Assembly (NCBI GenBank): GCA_964640435.1
Contig: CAZXFJ010000002.1
Span: forward strand, 1 to 64,000
Source: GWA1-39-11 sp964640435
GTDB lineage: Bacteria > Patescibacteriota > Microgenomatia > Levybacterales > GWA1-39-11
Direction of reading: 5' to 3'
Length of the DNA: 64,000 nucleotides
Positions 24,736 to 32,712 of the stretch are shown here, piece by piece (the first letter of the stretch is position 1; each line of letters begins with the position of its first letter). The notes beneath the pieces are model-generated. The model was not told the origin of the DNA. It saw only the letters and a list, made by a program, of their open reading frames with translations, and searched no databases. The translations under genes and the position numbers were made by a program.

Positions 24736-25659
24736 ATGAATAAGTTATCTGTTGTTATTTCAGCATACAATGAAGAGAAAAATATTAAAGACTGCTTGGA
24801 ATCTATTAAAGAATTAGCAGATGAAATTATAGTAGTTAATAATTCGTCAACTGATAAAACCGAGGAGATATCTAAAAAATACACTAAGAAAATTTTTAAC
24901 CAAGAAAATAACCCATTAAAAATTGACCTCCAGAAGAATTTTGGTTTTTCTAAAGCAACTGGCGATTGGATATTAAGTCTTGATGCTGATGAAAGAGTAA
25001 CATCTGAGCTTGCAGGTGAAATTAAAACTGTGATTGAGAATGACGCTAATGAAGGATATTGGATCCCTCGAAAAAATATGATTTTTGGGAAATGGATAAA
25101 AAGCGATATGTGGTGGCCAGATTATCAGCTTAAGTTATTCAAAAATGGAAAGGGTAAATTTGAAAAAAGTACCATACATAAGGCTCTTCAAGTAGCTGGT
25201 CAAACAGAAAAATTGGAGAATTATCTTATCCACAACAATTATACTTCCGTTTCCCAATTTGTAATAAGACTTAATAGTTACACAGATCTAGAAGCCGAGA
25301 ATCGTGTATCGGATGGGTATCGCTTTAGTGCATTTGATGCCATACGCTTTCCTGTAGATGATTTTGTTAAAACATACTTTTTACAGAAAGGTTACCAAGA
25401 TGGATTACATGGACTTGTTCTTAGTATACTGCAGGCATTTTATATGGAGGTTGTATTTGCAAAATTATGGGAGAAAAAAGACTTTGAAGATGTATCTGAT
25501 CCTGGTTTTACTAATGGTGTTCAGAAAGAATTTATTAATTCAGGAAATAAAGTGAAATACTGGGTTAAGACAATCCTCATTGATAGTTCAAAAAATCCAG
25601 TGCGAAAAATTTTGCTTAAGACTTCACGAAAAATTACATCCTCTAAAATAAAAGAATAG
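24736..25659 (+). CDS. GT2 glycosyltransferase, WaaE/KdtX-like, copy 1
   Basis: This 307-residue GT-A protein has SAYNEEKNIKDCLESI, VVNNSSTDKTEEI, and the catalytic LSLDADERV, then YWIPRKNMIFGKW and DYQLKLFKNGKG, features of WaaE-like glucosyl/glycosyltransferases. A C-terminal amphipathic part with QAFYMEVVFAKLWE probably sits on the membrane. Paralogs are at 30561 and 48482. It lies directly after the flippase (1 base) and 1 base before a WbbL-like gene. It would add a sugar to a lipid-linked intermediate on the cytoplasmic face. It is longer than its two paralogs through its C-terminal tail. Confidence 0.85.
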   Translation: MNKLSVVISAYNEEKNIKDCLESIKELADEIIVVNNSSTDKTEEISKKYTKKIFNQENNPLKIDLQKNFGFSKATGDWILSLDADERVTSELAGEIKTVIENDANEGYWIPRKNMIFGKWIKSDMWWPDYQLKLFKNGKGKFEKSTIHKALQVAGQTEKLENYLIHNNYTSVSQFVIRLNSYTDLEAENRVSDGYRFSAFDAIRFPVDDFVKTYFLQKGYQDGLHGLVLSILQAFYMEVVFAKLWEKKDFEDVSDPGFTNGVQKEFINSGNKVKYWVKTILIDSSKNPVRKILLKTSRKITSSKIKE

Positions 25660-25660
25660 T

Positions 25661-26572
25661 ATGAAAAAAGTTTTTATAGTGGTTTTAAATTACAATGGAT
25701 ATAAGTCTACTATTGAATGTCTTGAATCATTAAATAGACTAAATAATAAAGGCATCGAGATAGAAACATTGGTAGTTGATAATGATTCACAGGATGGATC
25801 GGTAGAAAAAATAAGAGATAAGTTTCCAAAGCTTACAATAATTGAAAACCAAGAGAATCAGGGCTTTTCCGGAGGATGTAATGAAGGCATTCGTTATGCC
25901 CTTAAAGGAGATGCAAGTCACATAATGGTACTCAATAATGATACTAGGGTTGATGCTGATTTAATTATTAATCTTGTTGAGGCTTCAGAAGAAGAAGGGG
26001 TTGCAGGAGTAGTGCCCAAAATATATTTTGAAAAAGGATTTGAATTCCATAAGGATAAATATGATAAATCTGATTTAGGTAAAGTTATTTGGTACGCAGG
26101 TGGAAAAATGGATTGGCAAAATTTGATTGGGAAAAATATTGGCGTTGATGAGGTTGATAATGGACAATTTGAGGAGAAGAGAAGGACTGAACTTGCAACT
26201 GGCTGTTGTTTTTTAATCAAAGCAGAAGTACTAAAAAAAATTGGATTGTTTGATCATAGATATTTTCTTTATTATGAAGATGCTGATTTATCAGAAAGAA
26301 TAAGAAAAGCAGGTTACTCAATAATATTTGAACCAAAAGCAGTTCTTTGGCATAAGAATGCTGAGTCAAGTGGAGGATCAGGATCTGGCTTGCAAGATTA
26401 TTATATAAGTAGGAATCGTTTATTATTTGGAATGACATATGCTCCACTGAAGACAAGGCTAGCGCTCTTTCGAGAAAGCCTGGCATTGCTCAAAGGGGGA
26501 AGAGCATGGCAGAAAATTGGCGTTCGTGATTACTATATTAAGAAGTTTGGTAAGGGAAGCTATAAAAAATAA
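25661..26572 (+). CDS. GT2 glycosyltransferase, WbbL (rhamnosyltransferase)-like, copy 1
   Basis: This 303-residue GT-A protein has VVLNYNGYKSTIECLESL, VVDNDSQDGS, NQGFSGGCNEGI and the DxD-like LNNDTRVD, followed by FLIKAEVLKKIGLFDHRYFLYYEDADLSERI, typical of the WbbL/RfbF group. Family members add rhamnose or related sugars to lipid-linked carriers. A rmlD-like gene lies at 62449, but the donor is not proven. The end has NAESSGGSGSG and a basic C-terminus. The next gene begins 2 bases later. A relative is at 34980. Confidence 0.86.
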   Translation: MKKVFIVVLNYNGYKSTIECLESLNRLNNKGIEIETLVVDNDSQDGSVEKIRDKFPKLTIIENQENQGFSGGCNEGIRYALKGDASHIMVLNNDTRVDADLIINLVEASEEEGVAGVVPKIYFEKGFEFHKDKYDKSDLGKVIWYAGGKMDWQNLIGKNIGVDEVDNGQFEEKRRTELATGCCFLIKAEVLKKIGLFDHRYFLYYEDADLSERIRKAGYSIIFEPKAVLWHKNAESSGGSGSGLQDYYISRNRLLFGMTYAPLKTRLALFRESLALLKGGRAWQKIGVRDYYIKKFGKGSYKK

Positions 26573-26574
26573 AA

Positions 26575-28227
26575 ATGAAATTATTAAAATCGCAATGGGG
26601 ATTGTTACTGGTTTTTTTTCTTTGTTTAATTCCTTTATATCCTTTGTTGCATTCGGGTTTACCCATAACTCATGATGGGCAAGACCATGTGGCAAGAATT
26701 GCTAACTTTTACCAAAGCCTAATGGAAGGTGTTATCGTGCCTAGGTGGGCAGGAAACCTAAATTGGGGGTATGGACATCCGATTTTGATGTTTTTATATC
26801 CGGCATCTTCATATTCTACCTCCCTAATACATTTACTCGGCTTCGGATTAGTTGATTCAGTAAAAATTACATTTGGTTTATCCTTCATTTTGAGCGGTGT
26901 TTTTATGTATTTATGGTTGCGAGAATATTTAAGCAATGAAGCTGCAGTAGTTGGGGCAATTTTATATAACTTTGCACCTTATAGATTTGTAGATCTATAT
27001 GTTCGGGGTGCAATAGGGGAGCATGTAGCTTTTGTATTTTTGCCACTAGTTTTATTTTTTCTGTTAAAAATTTCAAGATCTGAGAACTTTAACAGGTTCT
27101 ATTTTTCATTTGCATCAATTTCAATTGCAGGATTACTCCTCGCCCATAATGCTATAAGTATTATGTTTCTACCCTTTATATTAATTTATGCGATTTATCT
27201 TGTATACATTAATAAAAAAAGGCTTAAAGAATTATTGGCACAATATATAGGCGTATTAGCATTAGGATTTGGGCTATCTTCCTTTTTCCTTGTGCCAGCT
27301 TTTATAGAGGGAAAATATACATTAAGAGATATTGTTACCGGAAGTGATGCTTTAAAGCGCTTTATTGATTTTAAAGATATCATTTATAGCCCGTGGGGGT
27401 ATGGTGTTAGTGGCAATTTTTCTGTTCAGCTTGGGATATTTCAATGGATTTCAGTTTTAGCTTTTCCTTTTGTTTTATATTTTTTACATAAGAAAAAGAA
27501 CAAGGATTGGATTTTCTACTTAATAACTTTTGTATATTTTCTGGGAAGTATTTTCATTATGTTACCATTGTCGGATTTTGTTTGGAGAATAATAACAACC
27601 CTTCAAAAGTTTCAGTTCCCATGGAGATTCCTATCTATCTCTGTATTTACCTCAGCAGTGTTGGGAGCATATTTAATTTTTATTCTTCCCCAAAGATTTG
27701 TAAAGCCAGTTGTGATTATATTTATATTACTAACATTGGGAATTAGCTATACGTATTGGCAACCAAAGGGATATCTTGAGGAGCCCACAAGTTTTTATAC
27801 GGGTATATATAAGGGTACAACAGACACGGGTGAAAGTGCCCCGATTTGGTCAGTAAGATTTATGGAGAAGCAAGCAAAGGCACCAATTGAGGTTATAAAA
27901 GGAAAAGCTAATATAAAACAAATCAGTAAGTCATCAACAAATCACGTCTATATTATTACCTCTGACGAAAAAGTTCAATTGAAAGAGAATACTTTGTATT
28001 TTCCTGGATGGAGAATTTATGTTGATGGCGTGCAAGATTCCAATGTTCAATTTCAAGATACAAACAATCGTGGATTAATGACATTTTATGTTCCAGAAGG
28101 AAAGCATAATGTTGAAATTAAATTTGGTGATACCAGACTAAGAACGTTATCAAATTATTTGTCGCTTGCTTCTCTAATAATTTTATTTGGAGTCATCTTT
28201 AGTACGTTTAAAGTTTCTAAAAAATGA
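26575..28227 (+). CDS. PTPS-related multi-pass membrane protein, copy 3
   Basis: This 550-residue protein has about twelve helices and the acidic loop ITHDGQDHVAR at 31-41, NWGYGHPILMFLYP, and FAPYRFVDLYVRGAIGEH, then SPWGYGV, FQFPWRFLS, and an outer C-terminal domain with YFPGW near 476 and a final helix. It is closest in plan to the 53653 copy. It overlaps the following YfhO gene by four bases, repeating the YfhO plus PTPS-related pairing seen at 17091-21033 in reversed order. A GT-C-like transferase function is inferred. Confidence 0.78.
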   Translation: MKLLKSQWGLLLVFFLCLIPLYPLLHSGLPITHDGQDHVARIANFYQSLMEGVIVPRWAGNLNWGYGHPILMFLYPASSYSTSLIHLLGFGLVDSVKITFGLSFILSGVFMYLWLREYLSNEAAVVGAILYNFAPYRFVDLYVRGAIGEHVAFVFLPLVLFFLLKISRSENFNRFYFSFASISIAGLLLAHNAISIMFLPFILIYAIYLVYINKKRLKELLAQYIGVLALGFGLSSFFLVPAFIEGKYTLRDIVTGSDALKRFIDFKDIIYSPWGYGVSGNFSVQLGIFQWISVLAFPFVLYFLHKKKNKDWIFYLITFVYFLGSIFIMLPLSDFVWRIITTLQKFQFPWRFLSISVFTSAVLGAYLIFILPQRFVKPVVIIFILLTLGISYTYWQPKGYLEEPTSFYTGIYKGTTDTGESAPIWSVRFMEKQAKAPIEVIKGKANIKQISKSSTNHVYIITSDEKVQLKENTLYFPGWRIYVDGVQDSNVQFQDTNNRGLMTFYVPEGKHNVEIKFGDTRLRTLSNYLSLASLIILFGVIFSTFKVSKK

Positions 28228-30548
28228 AAAAAATACTTTTAGCTTTTTGGCCTGTTATTTTTATTTTCTTTATTTGGGGAATATTTGCATCACCCTATTT
28301 TTTAAAAAATGAAGTTCCTTTCCCATCAACATATTTAGTAACTAACTTTGGCCCATGGAATAACTATGTTGGATATTTAGGTCCTGTCAAAAATAGTGCA
28401 ACACCTGATGTAATAAGTCAGATATTTCCGTGGAAAAATCTGGTGATAGAATCTTGGAAGAGTGGACAGGTACCTTTATGGAATACATATGTATTTTCGG
28501 GTACACCTCTTCTTGCTAACTATCAGTCAGCCGCATTAACTCCATCTAACTTGATCTATTTTATTCTTCCTTTTATAGATGCATGGAGTCTGCAGGTGCT
28601 TTTTCAACCACTGCTTGCCGGACTATTTATGTATTTCTTTGTAAGGTCTTTGAAGCTTTCTCATTCGGCAAGTCTTATATCATCACTGGCATTTATGTTC
28701 TGTGGGTTCATAACAACTTGGGGCCTTTATGGGGCTTTAGGCTATGCAATTCTCTTTCTTCCTTTATCTCTTTTTGCTTTGGAGAAATTTTATCAAGAGA
28801 AAAAATGGTATTACCTAGTTCTTCTAGCACTTACTATTCCTTTATCTTTTTTTGCAGGTCATTTCCAAACAAGTCTGTATTTCCTTTTGATAGTTGGGGC
28901 TTACAGCATTTTCAAGTTAATTCAGGTAAAAGATATTAAAACTTTTTCTTACAGCATTTTCTCAATTATTTTCGGTTTGCTTCTATGTGCTCCTCAGCTA
29001 CTCCCGTCGATTGAGTTCTATCAAGAATCTGTAAGAAGTGCGATATTTCAAAAAATTGAAGCAATTCAATGGACTTATTTGCCATCTTTTATAGCCCCTG
29101 ATTTTTTTGGAAATCCTGTTACCGCCAACAATTGGTTCGGACACTATGCTGAATGGAATTCATACATTGGAATAATACCTTTTATTTTAGGATTTTACTC
29201 TCTACGAAAAAGAAGTATCTATGTCCTATTTTTTGGAATTGTAGCTTTAGTAAGCCTACTATTAGCATTTGATACTCCGTTATTAAACTTATTGATAGCA
29301 TTGAAGATACCAGTACTATCCACGAGTGCTGCGAGTAGGATTATTGTTTTATTTAGTTTATCAATGTCTGTTCTCGCGGGATTTGGATTTGATAAATTGA
29401 TGGCTGATTTAGAAAATAAAAAAAATACGCCAATTGTTTCTCTAATTGCCATATTTGCAGTGGTGTTTGGAGTTATTTGGTTTTGTTTGATAACGAAGGT
29501 GTTTATTGATCCAGAAAAAGTATCCATTTCTCTTTCTAATTTTCGTTTGCCAACAATAATCTTTGCTGTATTTGCCGCTTCAGTACTGGCAAATAAATTT
29601 GTAAAGAATAAAAAAATACTAATTGGGGTAGGAGCATTAATAATCCTTTTAACTGCATTCGATCTTTTAAGATTTACCACAAAGTGGTATCCATTCGAGT
29701 CAAGGGATTATGTCTATCCTAAAATATCTATATCAAATCAGCTGAATTCTATGGCAGGTTACAATAGGGAATTTGGAAACTTTGACCAACAGGCATCAGA
29801 GATGTATAAGATACCAAATCTGGAAGGTTACGATCCACTATATATTCAAAGATATGGAGAATTTCTAGCTGCAGGGAAAGACGGAAAATATCACACGCCA
29901 GAAAGATCTGTTGTTACTTTATCAAAAAACGGGGATTATACCGGAAAAATTTTAAACTTTCTTGGCGTTAAGTATATTATTCACAAACTAGCCGATGGAC
30001 AAAATGTGTGGGCATTTCCGTTTTGGGAGTATCCTGCTGACCAATTTAAGGAGATTTTTAAAGACAATGTGTATCAGGTTTTTAATAACGATAAAGTACT
30101 TCCTCGTGCATTTATCGTGGGTGATGTAAAAGTTGTCGTAGATAAGCAAGATGCAATTAAAGAATTATTTAAAGATAGCTTGGATTTTTCGAAAACAGTA
30201 GTATTGGAAGAAAATCCTGGGGATAATATTATAAATGGTGCTACAGGATCAGCATCAATAGTATCATATAGCCCAAATGAAATAAAAATAGATGTTTTAT
30301 CGAGTGGTTCAGGAATTTTAATTCTTTCAGATCCTTATTATCCAGGTTGGAAAGCATATGTTGATGAAAAACAGACTAAAATCTATCGATCTAATTATGC
30401 ATTTCGTGGCATAGTAATTCCTGATGGAAAACACGCGGTAGTTTTTCGATATGAGCCTGATAGTTTTAGAAATGGTTTGATTATTGCTTTTGGTGGAGTT
30501 ATTGGAATAGTAATATTAAGCTTGTATCTAAAGTTTGGTAAAAAGTAA
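28224..30548 (+). CDS. YfhO-family membrane protein, copy 2
   Basis: This 774-residue YfhO protein has the same landmarks as copy 1: VPFPSTYLV, LWNTYVFSGTPLLANYQ, FIAPDFFGNPVTANNW, a C-terminal outer domain with YYPGW at about 705, FRGIVIPDGKH, and a last helix ending LKFGKK. It overlaps the PTPS-related gene upstream by four bases and ends 12 bases before a gene with its own leaderless -10. By family it uses polyprenyl-phosphate sugars at the outer face. Of the three copies, only this one and copy 1 keep the final membrane helix. Confidence 0.88.
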   Translation: MKKILLAFWPVIFIFFIWGIFASPYFLKNEVPFPSTYLVTNFGPWNNYVGYLGPVKNSATPDVISQIFPWKNLVIESWKSGQVPLWNTYVFSGTPLLANYQSAALTPSNLIYFILPFIDAWSLQVLFQPLLAGLFMYFFVRSLKLSHSASLISSLAFMFCGFITTWGLYGALGYAILFLPLSLFALEKFYQEKKWYYLVLLALTIPLSFFAGHFQTSLYFLLIVGAYSIFKLIQVKDIKTFSYSIFSIIFGLLLCAPQLLPSIEFYQESVRSAIFQKIEAIQWTYLPSFIAPDFFGNPVTANNWFGHYAEWNSYIGIIPFILGFYSLRKRSIYVLFFGIVALVSLLLAFDTPLLNLLIALKIPVLSTSAASRIIVLFSLSMSVLAGFGFDKLMADLENKKNTPIVSLIAIFAVVFGVIWFCLITKVFIDPEKVSISLSNFRLPTIIFAVFAASVLANKFVKNKKILIGVGALIILLTAFDLLRFTTKWYPFESRDYVYPKISISNQLNSMAGYNREFGNFDQQASEMYKIPNLEGYDPLYIQRYGEFLAAGKDGKYHTPERSVVTLSKNGDYTGKILNFLGVKYIIHKLADGQNVWAFPFWEYPADQFKEIFKDNVYQVFNNDKVLPRAFIVGDVKVVVDKQDAIKELFKDSLDFSKTVVLEENPGDNIINGATGSASIVSYSPNEIKIDVLSSGSGILILSDPYYPGWKAYVDEKQTKIYRSNYAFRGIVIPDGKHAVVFRYEPDSFRNGLIIAFGGVIGIVILSLYLKFGKK

Positions 30549-30554
30549 TATAAT
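30549..30554 (+). promoter_or_regulatory. Leaderless-type -10 before a GT2 gene
   Basis: A perfect TATAAT starts just after the YfhO copy 2 stop and ends 6 bases before the ATG at 30561. Confidence 0.5.
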
Positions 30555-30560
30555 TTAAAG

Positions 30561-31325
30561 ATGGATAAAATTTCAGTTCTTATAATTACAAAAAATGAAG
30601 AGGATGTTATAGGTGATTGTATAAAATCAGTTAAAGATTTTGCATCAGAGGTTATAGTTATAGATGGCGGTTCAACTGATAATACAATAAAAATAGCTGA
30701 TAAGCTTGGTGCAAAGGTTATTAAGAATCCATTTAAAAATTTCTCCGATCAGCGAAACTTAGCACTCTCAGCCGCACATGAAAAATGGATTTTTTATATT
30801 GACTCAGATGAGCGAGCAAGCGATGAATTTGCTGCGGAGTTAAAAGAAAAGATTGCATTATTCGATGATCAAGATGATGTCGCGGGTTTTTGGGTGGAAA
30901 GAAAAACTTTTTATTTAGGTCGCGATTGGCATCTTAAAGATCGGGTTCAAAGGGTTTTTAAAAAGGACAAGTTAAAAGAATGGCATGGAGTTGTACATGA
31001 AACACCAGATGTTAATGGTAAATTATTTGAGATAGCTTCACCAATTCTTCATTATACCCATCGAAATATCGAGCAAATGTTAGCGAAAACAAATGAATGG
31101 TCAGAATATGAGGCAGAATTAAGATTTCGTGCTGGACATCCAAAAATGAGCTGGTGGCGTTTTCCACGAGTAATGATCAGTGCCTTCTTTGGATCGTACC
31201 TTCTAAATAATGGTTTTAGAAACGGTACAGCGGGATTAATTGAAGCTATATTTCAAAGCTACTCAATGTATATAACATATGCAAAGCTTTGGGAACTTCA
31301 AAACGGTAGAACTTCAAGTAGATAA
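30561..31325 (+). CDS. GT2 glycosyltransferase, WaaE/KdtX-like, copy 2
   Basis: This 254-residue GT-A enzyme has ITKNEEDVIGDCIKSV, VIDGGSTDNT, FSDQRNLAL, and the catalytic YIDSDERA, then WHGVVHE and HYTHRNIEQML, matching WaaE-like LPS-core glucosyltransferases. The C-terminal part (LLNNGFRNGTAGLIEAIFQSY and YITYAKLWE) is the amphipathic region shared with the copies at 24736 and 48482. It closes the first part of the plus-strand array. The next gene is on the minus strand and lies 5 bases away. Confidence 0.86.
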   Translation: MDKISVLIITKNEEDVIGDCIKSVKDFASEVIVIDGGSTDNTIKIADKLGAKVIKNPFKNFSDQRNLALSAAHEKWIFYIDSDERASDEFAAELKEKIALFDDQDDVAGFWVERKTFYLGRDWHLKDRVQRVFKKDKLKEWHGVVHETPDVNGKLFEIASPILHYTHRNIEQMLAKTNEWSEYEAELRFRAGHPKMSWWRFPRVMISAFFGSYLLNNGFRNGTAGLIEAIFQSYSMYITYAKLWELQNGRTSSR

Positions 31326-31330
31326 TTTGC

Positions 31331-31564
31331 CTACTTACTTGGCATCCAGGATTTAATTTCTTTTACTGTTAGAGGTTTTGTAGCGAACTTAAATAAGTAT
31401 ATGATTTCAAGGATGCCAACAGTATTTAATACTAAAATTGCTATAAACCAATTACGTTGTTTAAGATGAGCAGATCGCCATAGAGCAAAACCTTTCCACA
31501 GAAGAGACCAAATATACAAGATTAAAAAGAGATAGGGTGAATTTAATACAAAGTTACCATCCAT
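31331..31564 (-). CDS. DUF5652-type small membrane protein
   Basis: This 77-residue protein has two membrane helices (about 9-30 and 42-60). The pattern LWKGFALWRSAHLKQRNWF and FIAILVLNTVGILEIIYLF is that of the DUF5652 family, often seen in CPR genomes and of unknown function. It is the only minus-strand gene in the glycan locus. A TTGTTA/TATATT promoter ends 6 bases before the ATG and is arranged symmetrically with the divergent GT4 promoter. A role in membrane organisation of the locus is only a guess. Confidence 0.75.
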   Translation of the reverse strand: MDGNFVLNSPYLFLILYIWSLLWKGFALWRSAHLKQRNWFIAILVLNTVGILEIIYLFKFATKPLTVKEIKSWMPSK

Positions 31565-31570
31565 AAGGAC

Positions 31571-31600
31571 AATATATCACAATAAACCTTAATTTAACAA
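31571..31600 (-). promoter_or_regulatory. Leaderless-type promoter of the DUF5652 gene
   Basis: On the minus strand TTGTTA (31595-31600), an 18-base spacer and TATATT with a TGA extension (31571-31576) are followed by 6 bases and the ATG. Confidence 0.55.
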
Positions 31601-31615
31601 CTATTTAGGTTGTTA
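31595..31615. repeat. Inverted repeat formed by two divergent -35 boxes
   Basis: TAACAAC, 7 bases, then GTTGTTA: a perfect 7+7 inverted repeat whose arms are the -35 boxes of the divergent promoters. It could also be a regulator binding site. Confidence 0.6.
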
Positions 31616-31638
31616 TGCAGTACTTTAGTTGTTAGAAT
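31610..31638 (+). promoter_or_regulatory. Leaderless-type promoter of the GT4 gene
   Basis: TTGTTA (31610-31615), a 17-base spacer and TAGAAT (31633-31638) end 8 bases before the ATG at 31647, supporting that start. Confidence 0.6.
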
Positions 31639-31646
31639 TAAATATC

Positions 31647-32708
31647 ATGCGTATTGGAATATTTGACCCATATTTAGACGATCTTGGGGGTGGAGAAAAA
31701 TATATGATGACAGTGGCATCATGCTTATCTCAAAATAATGATGTTACGGTATTTTGGAATAGTAAAGAGGATGTTGATGCTGTTTCAAAGCGATTTTCTT
31801 TGGATTTATCCAAAGTTAATGTTTCTGCAAATATTTTTTCACCCCATGTTAGCTTTATTAAGCGAATGATGGTATCAAAAAATTATGACGTAATAATATA
31901 TTTATCAGATGGAAGTGTTCCAACCGTTCTTTCTAGGAAATTATTTCTACACATACAGCAACCACTTACTAATATTCATCCCAATATTAAATTGCGCCTT
32001 AAAATGAAAAAGGTCAACAAAATATTTGTAAATTCATTCTTTACAAAAGACTTTGTTGATAAGGAGTTCGGAACTAATAGCGTTGTGGTATATCCGCCTG
32101 TAGAAATACATCATAAAAAAATTAAAAAAGAAAATTTCATATTACATGTTGGAAGGTTCAGGATTAAAGGATTTACCAACTTTAAAAAGCAAGACGTTTT
32201 AGTTGAGCAATTTAAGAAATTAGAGAAAGACGGGCTTAAGAACTGGAAGCTACTAATGGCTGTTTCTGTAAATCCTGGTGACGAAGAGTTATTTGAAGAG
32301 TTTAGAAAGAGTGCTAATGGGGGCAATATTGAATTTCTTGTTAATAAGACAAACACGGAGCTATGGGAAATATATTCTGCCTCAAAAATATATTGGCATG
32401 CATCTGGTTTTGGCGAAGATCTAGATAAAAATCCCGAGATGGCTGAGCATTTTGGAATTTCAACTGTTGAAGCAATGGGATCAGGTTGTGTTCCTGTTGT
32501 TATTAACGCAGGTGGACAAAAAGAAATTGTCGAGGATAATGTTACAGGATTTTTATGGAACACGCTGGAAGAGTTACGCGAGAAAACACTTTTGCTTACA
32601 AATGAGGATAAAATCCGAGAGACCATGGCCGAAGAGGGGATAAAGCGCGCAAAGGATTTTTCAGATAAACGTTTTTATGAAGATATCGATAATCTGGTAG
32701 GAAGATAA
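31647..32708 (+). CDS. GT4 glycosyltransferase, copy 1
   Basis: This GT-B-fold retaining glycosyltransferase starts MRIGIFDPYLDDLGGGEKYM. I preferred the ATG at 31647 to a TTG at 31629 because the promoter predicts it and the sequence then begins at the first beta strand. The N-terminal domain has the GGGEKY loop. The C-terminal domain has HVGRF, then GISTVEAMGSGCVPVV, the donor-binding E-x7-E-like region. A few relatives of this type are annotated as ALG11-like mannosyltransferases. It begins a new transcription unit and is followed after 4 bases by YfhO copy 3. Confidence 0.86.
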   Translation: MRIGIFDPYLDDLGGGEKYMMTVASCLSQNNDVTVFWNSKEDVDAVSKRFSLDLSKVNVSANIFSPHVSFIKRMMVSKNYDVIIYLSDGSVPTVLSRKLFLHIQQPLTNIHPNIKLRLKMKKVNKIFVNSFFTKDFVDKEFGTNSVVVYPPVEIHHKKIKKENFILHVGRFRIKGFTNFKKQDVLVEQFKKLEKDGLKNWKLLMAVSVNPGDEELFEEFRKSANGGNIEFLVNKTNTELWEIYSASKIYWHASGFGEDLDKNPEMAEHFGISTVEAMGSGCVPVVINAGGQKEIVEDNVTGFLWNTLEELREKTLLLTNEDKIRETMAEEGIKRAKDFSDKRFYEDIDNLVGR

Positions 32709-32712
32709 ATGT

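Noticed and set aside
29219..29680. Minus-strand open frame of 153 codons
   Set aside because: It is antisense to YfhO copy 2, whose landmarks span this region.
32111..32626. Minus-strand open frame of 171 codons
   Set aside because: It is antisense to the GT4 gene across its donor-binding region, and no promoter or domain supports it.
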